A stretch of 5,544 nt of DNA from Flavobacteriales bacterium (GTDB lineage: Bacteria > Bacteroidota > Bacteroidia > Flavobacteriales_D > Parvicellaceae). Under the pieces are notes generated by a model that was not told the DNA's origin, did no database searches, and worked only from the letters and a program-made list of their open reading frames with translations. Shown here piece by piece: positions 1 to 4,954 of this stretch (position 1 is the first letter of the stretch; each line of letters begins with the position of its first letter). Location: the NCBI GenBank assembly GCA_015488785.1, contig WFNC01000084.1, positions 1 to 5,544 on the forward strand, written 5' to 3'. The position numbers and the translations under genes are program-made.

Positions 1-439
1 ATAAAAATATATTATATAGTTCAAATTTTATTTGGTTTGTTTTTATATATATACGTAAAACTGATGCTTTTTTGATTTTTATGAAACAACAAAGCTTAAA
101 ATAATCTTACAGACGAATTTTAATGACGGTTAAAAATGGTTCTACCGAGTTTGGTATGGCAGCATGATTTAGAAGTACTCCAAAGTTTAATACTCTATTT
201 TTCTTTGTAAAATGTACAATGTATTAAGTGCAATGTCAATTTTGATTCTTAAATTTATTAAAACACAAAAAACTTATCGTTTTTACGAAAAAGTAAATTC
301 AATTAAACTTGAACTCAGTAAATATTGAGATTATACCCACTCCAAAACCTGTAGAATCTCAAAATGATTGAAAACATATAATTGTTGAATTGTTTAAAAG
401 CTATCAGAATTTCCACCTGTTACGTAAAGGATAGTAGTG
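1..439. other. Left non-coding stretch
   Basis: Apart from repeat copy A I find no gene, tRNA or rRNA signature here; all six frames are broken by stops. Positions 1-60 are rich in TATATA runs that could include promoter elements for a leftward gene beyond the window, but no convincing TTTG/TAnnTTTG pair is visible. A weak imperfect hairpin (272-294), followed on the minus strand by a T-rich run (271-261), could act as a backup terminator; this is low confidence. Confidence 0.5.
143..225. repeat. Degenerate intergenic repeat, copy A
   Basis: This 83-base stretch matches 3993-4080 in the same orientation: CGAGTTT (146-152), ATTTAGAA (167-174), TTCTTT (201-206), TAAAATGTAC (208-217) and GTATT (221-225), at nearly the same spacing. 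TACAATGTA at its end is echoed by TGCAATGTC at 229-237. No coding capacity is seen; the forward frames contain stops. The two copies are clearly related but diverged, so the repeat is old. Confidence 0.6.
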
Positions 440-540
440 ATAGATTTTTGATTTTAAAATTAGTTAGACTTTGCTAAAAAGAGCGACTTTAGAAGCTCCT
501 TTTTGGCTTAGTTTAACTTATTTTTAAAATCAAAAACTAT
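440..540 (-). terminator. Long imperfect hairpin with terminator-like core
   Basis: Arms 440-484 and 495-540 are near-complementary with a 10-base loop (485-494). The outer stem has an ATAG/CTAT closing segment, then an uninterrupted 15-base match (TTTTTGATTTTAAAA), then an interrupted middle. The core (473-507) is AAAAAG(G)AGC pairing with GCTC(C)TTTTT, giving a T run after the stem on both strands, as in a bidirectional intrinsic terminator. It would end the sigma/anti-sigma transcript about 115-215 bases after its stop. The stem is far longer than a normal terminator. Confidence 0.65.
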
Positions 541-555
541 AAGCGGATAGCCTGT

Positions 556-575
556 CCGATTTTGATAAAAATCGG
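556..575. other. Perfect 8-bp hairpin beside a GGGCGCCC palindrome
   Basis: CCGATTTT (556-563) pairs exactly with AAAATCGG (568-575) across the 4-base loop GATA. The palindrome GGGCGCCC (575-582) abuts it, a striking G/C patch in very A/T-rich DNA. It is not followed by a clear T run on the minus strand, so it is more likely part of the larger structured element than a terminator by itself. Confidence 0.55.
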
Positions 576-654
576 GGCGCCCTAAAAAAGTATTCAATAT
601 TGAAGCTATTTATTAGAATTATTCATTTTTAATTCCTTACAATACTAAGTGTCG

Positions 655-1962
655 TTATCTATCTGTCATTGTGACTAGTACAACTCCTTTGTATTCTTCT
701 ATTTCTCCTTTTTGGTTGGTTAATTTCACGACCCAAACGTAACTTGTTTCGTCGCAAAGTCTTCCTGTTTTGTAGTTTTTACCGTCCCATTGATTGCTGG
801 CACTTGAAGTCTCAAACACGATTCCGTTTGTTCTGCTTTGCACAATCATTGTGAATTGATTTTGAGTTTGTTTTAATGCTTCGGGTAAGAAAGTGTCGTT
901 TAATCCATCGCCGTTTGGTGAGAAAGCGGTTGGTGCTAACAGGTTGTAATCATGATCTACAAATACGGTTTTAGATACTTTTGATTTGCAGCCTTCTACA
1001 CTGTACGCTTCTAATTCTACTTGGTATCTTCCACTTTTCTTATATTGGTGTTGAACTTCTGATGTATTGGCTTCGTTTTCGTCACCTAAATTCCACTTCA
1101 ACTTATTGACTTTGTCTCCTACAAAAGAATAATCTATTGTTGTAATCCCTTTTTCTAAATACTGGTCTTCGATGATTTCCATTTTTGGATTTTCGAAAAT
1201 TGTTACTTGTTCGTTGTATTCAGATTTAGTCAATATCGATTTGTCTATCGCCGATTGTACGATTAATTCAACTTGATAAGTTCCTGATTTTGGATAAATG
1301 TGTGTTGGATTGATCAAATCGCTGTAAACTCCATCTCCAAAACTCCATAAATAGTTTACGTTCTTTTGTTCTTGGGCTTTAAATGTTACTTCTAAGCCTT
1401 GACATCCTTTTAATGTTCCTAAATAAGTGTATTCTGCAACTGGTTTTGAAATAACAAGGTTTTCGTTTTCTGTTTTGACCTTATTGTTTGATTGAGTTAA
1501 AGAAGAAGGAAGCGTTGATTTTTCTTGTGGTGGTTGGTGGTTAGTTAACGTTTCAACGCTTTCTTCTTCTTTTGTTTTGGTTTCACTCTTAGTATTTTTA
1601 TTTGTTTCTTTTAATTTTTTATGATTTAATTCTGAAGTTTTTATCACTTCTTTTTTTGCTATAAAATCGTTTTCTAACTGTACATTTTCGGACAATTTTT
1701 CTGGCTTCGTTTCTTCTTGTATAACAATAGGAGTATCTGCTATTAGATTTTCTTCTTTAGGATTAATTAATAAGCTTGATGCTCCTACAACAATTGCTGC
1801 GGCACCTCCCAAAAACCATCCTTTTTTATAAAAAGGTGTAGGAGAGGCAGCGTCTAAACGCGCGCTTAAATCGTTCCAATCTTGGGGATTATAAGCGACT
1901 TGATCTCCTGAGATTTTATCGTTTATAAAACTTTCGAAATTATCTAACTTATTATTTTTCAT
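655..1962 (-). CDS. Putative membrane anti-sigma factor with PKD repeats and a type B T9SS sorting-like C-terminal domain
   Basis: Likely inner-membrane partner of the ECF sigma factor encoded just upstream. Seen: a hydrophilic N-terminus (residues 1-46) containing the stretch VAYNPQDWNDLSARLDA, which resembles the short cytoplasmic segment of Bacteroidota anti-sigma proteins. One membrane helix follows at about 47-66. Residues 67-175 are a Lys/Glu/Thr/Ser/Asn-rich linker. Two PKD-like folds come next: about 178-256 (WSFGDG at 206-211) and 260-336 (NLGDE near 291-295, then an HQYKKSGRYQVELEA strand). The C-terminus (about 341-431) matches the CHU_C/gliding-motility-associated family: FSPNGDGLNDTF at 347-358, NQWDGK near 390-395 and a terminal beta-strand region. 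The usual NRWG motif of that family is altered to SRTNG. The ATG overlaps the sigma stop as ATGA, implying translational coupling. Known: CHU_C domains normally end secreted T9SS substrates with cleavable signal peptides; none is seen here. Anti-sigma activity is inferred from topology and position. An alternative is a structural envelope protein with no role in sigma control. Confidence 0.8.
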   Translation of the reverse strand: MKNNKLDNFESFINDKISGDQVAYNPQDWNDLSARLDAASPTPFYKKGWFLGGAAAIVVGASSLLINPKEENLIADTPIVIQEETKPEKLSENVQLENDFIAKKEVIKTSELNHKKLKETNKNTKSETKTKEEESVETLTNHQPPQEKSTLPSSLTQSNNKVKTENENLVISKPVAEYTYLGTLKGCQGLEVTFKAQEQKNVNYLWSFGDGVYSDLINPTHIYPKSGTYQVELIVQSAIDKSILTKSEYNEQVTIFENPKMEIIEDQYLEKGITTIDYSFVGDKVNKLKWNLGDENEANTSEVQHQYKKSGRYQVELEAYSVEGCKSKVSKTVFVDHDYNLLAPTAFSPNGDGLNDTFLPEALKQTQNQFTMIVQSRTNGIVFETSSASNQWDGKNYKTGRLCDETSYVWVVKLTNQKGEIEEYKGVVLVTMTDR

Positions 1963-2519
1963 CTGTTCAATTTCTTAATCAATATTTTCTTAACATTTGC
2001 CTTTGCTTTTGCTAAATTTGATTTGGAAGTTCCTAAACTTACCCCCAATTGATCTGCAATTTCTTGATGCGAATAGCCTTCTAAAATATAAAGGTTAAAA
2101 ACCATTTTGTAGGCAGGTGAGAGTTTGTCGATTGCGAATTTAATATCTTCTGAACTAATTCCTTCGTACTTGGAAACAGGTTCGTCTTCATACCATTTAT
2201 CGCTGTCTTCTATTCTCGAATTATCGTCAATCAAGAATTCCTTTTTGTGTTTTCGGTAGTGATCTATCGCGTTGTTTACAATCAATCTTCTAACCCAACC
2301 TCCAAAGGATCCGTTAAAATCATATTTATCTATTTTTTCAAAAACTTTTATAAAACCGTTCTGCAATATATCTTTTGCTTCATCAGAGTTTTTAGCGTAG
2401 CGTCTGCAAAGTGGTAACATTTTACCATAATACATCTCATAAACTTTTTGTTGGCTTAATCGATGTTGCCTTTTGCATCCTCGCACTATTTCCTCTAACT
2501 CTTCTTGCTCAAGTTTCAT
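1959..2519 (-). CDS. ECF-type RNA polymerase sigma-70 factor
   Basis: A 186-residue extracytoplasmic-function sigma factor, about the usual ECF length, that would direct core RNA polymerase to a dedicated promoter set. Region 2 spans about residues 25-92: the helix DEAKDILQNGFIKVFEKI matches the core-binding and -10-recognition part, followed by GSFGGWVRRLIVNNAIDHYRK. An acidic linker (about 93-123) leads to region 4 at about 124-180. Its helix-turn-helix, YSHQEIADQLGVSLGTSKSN followed by LAKAK, would contact the -35 element. There is no region 1 or 3 and no C-terminal extension. The stop codon lies inside the start of the membrane PKD/CHU_C gene, the usual layout for a sigma factor and its antagonist. 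The gene begins 96 bases after the CorC gene, and an ECF-like promoter sits just before its ATG, so it probably forms its own transcription unit. The regulon cannot be told from this sequence. Family assignment is firm; pairing with the next gene is inferred. Confidence 0.95.
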   Translation of the reverse strand: MKLEQEELEEIVRGCKRQHRLSQQKVYEMYYGKMLPLCRRYAKNSDEAKDILQNGFIKVFEKIDKYDFNGSFGGWVRRLIVNNAIDHYRKHKKEFLIDDNSRIEDSDKWYEDEPVSKYEGISSEDIKFAIDKLSPAYKMVFNLYILEGYSHQEIADQLGVSLGTSKSNLAKAKANVKKILIKKLNR

Positions 2520-2531
2520 GTTCTTGCCTTA

Positions 2532-2559
2532 ATGACGATAGTCTTTCTTGGGGGTTGCC
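2532..2559 (-). promoter_or_regulatory. Candidate ECF-sigma promoter of the sigma/anti-sigma unit
   Basis: Read on the minus strand, GGCAACC (2559-2553) and TCGTCAT (2538-2532) are separated by 14 bases, or 16 if counted from GGCAAC to CGTCAT. This resembles the general ECF arrangement of an AAC-containing -35 and a CGTC-type -10, and would fit autoregulation. The -10-like box ends 12 bases before the ATG, so the transcript would have a very short or no leader. I see no well-spaced TTG/TAnnTTTG housekeeping promoter in the same 96-base gap. The assignment rests on pattern only. Confidence 0.45.
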
Positions 2560-2615
2560 TTTTTATTTCTATTTTTTTTCATAATAAAGTTTCAAACCAA
2601 CTATCTTTTCAGATT

Positions 2616-3890
2616 TTAGTCTTTATCTTTTATTATTAATAGAACACTTTCTATTTTGGTTTGTGAGGCTTTGAGAATTTTTATTTCAAAATCATCTATC
2701 ACAAACACAGAACCTGTTAGTGGTATTTCTTCTGTTTTTTGAATGATATAACCTGCTAGCGTTTCGTACTCTTCGCTTTCTGGAATATTTAATGAATAAT
2801 TATCGTTCAAAAAATCAATTTCTGTTCTTCCTGAAAGCTCAAAACTATTTTCGGTTAATTTCTTATGCGGTACATCTCCTAAATCGTGTTCATCTACAAT
2901 TTCACCAAAAATCTCTTCTATTATATCTTCCATTGTTATCATTCCAGATGTTCCTCCATATTCATCAACGACTACAGATACGCTTCTCTTTTTTTGAATC
3001 AATTCTTCTAATATTTTGTTAGCAGTAATTGACTCGGGAACAATGCTTACTGGCAACAATGCGCTTTTGATGTTTTCGGGAGCTTTAAACATTTCGTAAG
3101 AATGTACATATCCGATAATATTGTCTATGGTTTCTCTATAAATTAAAATTTTAGACAGTCCTTTTTCTATAAACTTTAACTTCAAATCGTTTATGTCGTC
3201 TTCCAATTCAAAAGCAATAATTTCGTTTCGAGGAACCATACAATCTCTTGCGATCACATCGGAAAATTTTAGTGCTCGATTTAGAATTAAGACTTCGTGT
3301 TCTACCTCTTCATTACGATCAATTTGATTTAAACTTTCTTCTAAATAAAACTCTAAGTCTGTTTTTTCGAAAGCGATGATGTTAACATCTGAACTGTCTT
3401 TTATAAATACATTTAGAATTATATTTGCCAAGCCAACGGTAAGCGAAGTAAATGGCCATAAAAGAATGTAGATAATTTTTAGCGGTATTGCTAAAGTAGA
3501 AATTATTTTATTCGGATTTATTCTAAAGATGGTTTTAGGCAAAAACTCTGCAAAGACGAGTACCAACAATGTTGATATAACAGTCTGAATCAAAAGGATA
3601 AGAATAGAACTGTCAATATACTGAGCGATTACAGGTTCTAAAACCAATGCCATTAGCATACCGTAAATTACAATTGCGACGTTGTTTCCCAACAACATTG
3701 TCCCAATAAATTTAGATGGCTCTTTTGCAAAATTAGATAATATTCGATCTCTAATTCCTCCTTGATTTTTATCAATTGCAATCTTTAATCGATTTGCTGA
3801 TATAAATGCAATTTCAACTCCCGAAAAGAAAGCTGAAAAGGCTAATGAAATAATAATTAATACTATAATGTAACTGGGATCTTCGTCCAT
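2616..3890 (-). CDS. CNNM/CorC-family (hemolysin-like) membrane protein with CBS pair
   Basis: A 424-residue inner-membrane protein of the DUF21/CNNM-CBS-CorC_HlyC family. Members are linked to Mg2+/divalent-cation efflux or homeostasis; the old name hemolysin is historical. The DUF21 membrane domain covers about residues 6-165, with helices near 7-27, 62-85, 95-117 and 130-163. It carries the family motifs FFSGVEIAFISANRLK (21-36), LLGNN (66-70) and AEFLPKT (114-120). A CBS pair follows: CBS1 about 215-268 beginning at MVPRNEI, and CBS2 about 280-333 ending in VVDEYGGTSGMITMEDIIEE. The CorC_HlyC domain is at about 345-422 (SGRTEIDFLND, EYETLAGYI). The length is normal and no domain is broken. 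The flavobacterial gliding protein GldE is a relative, but the LptC neighbourhood suggests the other paralogue. The ATG is preceded by an A-rich stretch and a possible TATATTTG box. The 196-base gap from the upstream gene suggests at least partly independent transcription. Confidence 0.93.
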   Translation of the reverse strand: MDEDPSYIIVLIIISLAFSAFFSGVEIAFISANRLKIAIDKNQGGIRDRILSNFAKEPSKFIGTMLLGNNVAIVIYGMLMALVLEPVIAQYIDSSILILLIQTVISTLLVLVFAEFLPKTIFRINPNKIISTLAIPLKIIYILLWPFTSLTVGLANIILNVFIKDSSDVNIIAFEKTDLEFYLEESLNQIDRNEEVEHEVLILNRALKFSDVIARDCMVPRNEIIAFELEDDINDLKLKFIEKGLSKILIYRETIDNIIGYVHSYEMFKAPENIKSALLPVSIVPESITANKILEELIQKKRSVSVVVDEYGGTSGMITMEDIIEEIFGEIVDEHDLGDVPHKKLTENSFELSGRTEIDFLNDNYSLNIPESEEYETLAGYIIQKTEEIPLTGSVFVIDDFEIKILKASQTKIESVLLIIKDKD

Positions 3891-3916
3891 TTTCTATTTT
3901 AAAAAAAATTCAAGAA

Positions 3917-3924
3917 CAAATATA
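3917..3924 (-). promoter_or_regulatory. Possible Bacteroidota -7 box upstream of the CorC-family gene
   Basis: On the minus strand TATATTTG fits the TAnnTTTG -7 consensus of Bacteroidota housekeeping promoters and lies 26 bases before the ATG at 3890. A good -33 TTTG is missing at the normal distance. The closest candidate, TTTAC at 3942-3938, is too near, and the spacer carries a run of nine A. The AT-rich background makes chance matches easy, so this is tentative. Confidence 0.35.
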
Positions 3925-3992
3925 ATTCTTTTTTTTTGTAAATCTACGCTATGTAATTCGCTTTTATTCGTTTTTCTTAATTATTTAGCCTT

Positions 3993-4080
3993 TAACGAGT
4001 TTAGCATGGGTTGTACTAATTTAGAAATGAACAAAAGTATAATACCCTGTTTGTTCTTTCTATAAAATGTACGACGTATT
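3993..4080. repeat. Degenerate intergenic repeat, copy B
   Basis: This 88-base stretch lies in the gap before the CorC gene and matches 143-225 in the same orientation. Blocks shared in the same order are CGAGTTT (3996-4002), ATTTAGAA (4019-4026), TTCTTT (4054-4059), TAAAATGTAC (4063-4072) and a closing GTATT. The spacing between blocks differs by only a few bases from the other copy. No terminal inverted repeats or transposase are visible. It could be a decayed mobile or miniature element or an old duplicated intergenic sequence. Confidence 0.6.
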
Positions 4081-4086
4081 TTTTTC

Positions 4087-4314
4087 TTATTTCTTTTTTT
4101 TACGCTCTTTTTTCGAATTTTCTTTTCGTTCTTCTTCCATTTTACCCAATCGAATTCGAATCCCTCTTCGTATTAAATACATTCCCCACACCAACCCTGT
4201 GATAAGAACATAATATATTGCTGCTTCAAAACCGTCTATTATAATTAAATAAAAAGTTAGCAAAGTAGCTAAAATGGCAATGACCATCCAAAATTTCTCT
4301 AAAAATACGTGCAT
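4087..4314 (-). CDS. Small two-helix membrane protein between lptC and the CorC gene
   Basis: A 75-residue protein of unknown function. Two hydrophobic segments, at about 8-26 and 30-48, form a helical hairpin. A short basic stretch (RRGIRIRLGK, 49-58) and a charged tail ending in KKERKKKK follow, so the positive-inside rule places the C-terminus in the cytoplasm. The ATG starts one base after the lptC stop (TAA-G-ATG), which implies translational coupling and expression with lptC. From memory, small membrane proteins of this kind sit at the same place in other flavobacterial genomes, which argues that it is real. No catalytic motif is visible. A link to LPS export or to the CorC protein would be guesswork from position. 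The lysine-rich tail includes an eight-A run (4101-4094), so the exact C-terminus could vary by slippage or sequencing error. Confidence 0.75.
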   Translation of the reverse strand: MHVFLEKFWMVIAILATLLTFYLIIIDGFEAAIYYVLITGLVWGMYLIRRGIRIRLGKMEEERKENSKKERKKKK

Positions 4315-4315
4315 C

Positions 4316-4942
4316 TTAATTTTCTTGTTTATCGGTGTCTTTTAAGTTGTAATAACTTTCTGTAATTCTATGCAACTGGTACTTCGTAAATCCGGTATTA
4401 GAAGTTAAACCTTCTCCTTTTATTATTCCATCGGCAGTTGTTATTGTGACCGGTTCTGGAGTCGTAATGCTATCTTTACTGAAATAAATGTGTAATAATT
4501 CGGTCTCTAATTTTTCTTCCTTTAGATTGGTAAAAACTACACTATCTCTAACATACAAATACTGAGTTTCTGAAGTCATTTTACCATATTTTGCAAAAAG
4601 TTGTGATTCTTCCACTCCCAAGGAATCGTAAAAAGTAACAAGCATTCCTTTTGGACAAATAAGATTAGAAGACATGGCGACTTTCTTTTTTTTACCTTTT
4701 TTCTTATTCTTTTCAGTTTCTTCTTTTTCGACAGCAACTTTATTTAAAACCGGAGCTTCTAGCTTAATTTTTGGCTTTCCATTATCAGAGAAATAAAGGG
4801 TTACATTTTCAGAAACTTCTCCAAGTGGCGTATTGTTTTCTAACATCTCGTTTACTTCTTCCAAAGAATTACTACAAGAAAAAAGCATCCCCGTAAAAAA
4901 AACGAAGATGCTTATTATTTTATATGTATTTGTTACTCTCAA
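4316..4942 (-). CDS. lptC: LptC-like LPS-export lipoprotein
   Basis: Periplasmic component of the lipopolysaccharide export bridge. LptC receives LPS from the LptBFG transporter and passes it to LptA. The 208-residue product has a signal peptide ending in the lipobox LFSC, with Cys23 as the lipidated residue. Bacteroidota homologues are often predicted lipoproteins, unlike E. coli LptC with its uncleaved helix. The beta-rich LptC body covers about residues 95-195: CPKGMLVTFYDSLG, LFAKYGKMTSETQYLYVRDSVVFTNL and PVTITTADGIIKGEGLTSN follow the family pattern. Residues about 72-88 form a lysine/glutamate-rich insertion that looks unusual. The start is TTG: the frame is closed by the upstream gene's TAA five codons earlier, and the first ATG (Met19) would remove most of the signal peptide. 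The gene starts 12 bases after the TPR gene and is followed one base later by the small membrane protein gene, so the three look like one operon. Confidence 0.85.
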   Translation of the reverse strand: MRVTNTYKIISIFVFFTGMLFSCSNSLEEVNEMLENNTPLGEVSENVTLYFSDNGKPKIKLEAPVLNKVAVEKEETEKNKKKGKKKKVAMSSNLICPKGMLVTFYDSLGVEESQLFAKYGKMTSETQYLYVRDSVVFTNLKEEKLETELLHIYFSKDSITTPEPVTITTADGIIKGEGLTSNTGFTKYQLHRITESYYNLKDTDKQEN

Positions 4943-4954
4943 TTTACAAAAAGA

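Larger units (their letters stand above)
419..585 (-). other. Structured 3' intergenic element downstream of the sigma/anti-sigma unit
   Basis: On the minus strand, starting about 70 bases after the anti-sigma stop, the order is: TTAGGGCGCCCC, a small perfect hairpin, GGACAGGCTATCCGCTTATAG, a very long hairpin, then CTATCACTACTATCC and TTTACGTAA. This resembles a recurring flavobacterial intergenic element I remember (GGGCG-CCC, GGGCTATCCGCT, hairpin, CGCTNCNATCC, AACGCAA). That resemblance is from memory and not checked. It could be a repeat family, a structured RNA or a compound terminator. The 3' boundary is uncertain. Confidence 0.5.

Noticed and set aside
1..60. TATA-rich tract as a promoter or origin
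   Set aside because: No paired promoter boxes and no DnaA-box-like repeats seen; base composition alone explains it.
143..225. Fragment of a small protein gene or transposase in repeat copy A or B
   Set aside because: Forward reading gives short peptide similarity between copies, but both contain stops and no start or known domain; a nucleotide repeat explains it better.
315..330. Small inverted repeat CTCA...TGAG
   Set aside because: Only four pairs in AT-rich DNA, with no adjacent T run; expected by chance.
2792..3022. Plus-strand open frame of 76 codons
   Set aside because: It lies wholly inside the well-supported CorC-family gene on the opposite strand, in the region encoding the CBS2 and CorC_HlyC domains, and shows no recognisable domain.
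2616..3890. GldE gliding-motility protein
   Set aside because: GldE belongs to the same family, but no gldD neighbour is present and the lptC context fits the other CorC-like paralogue.
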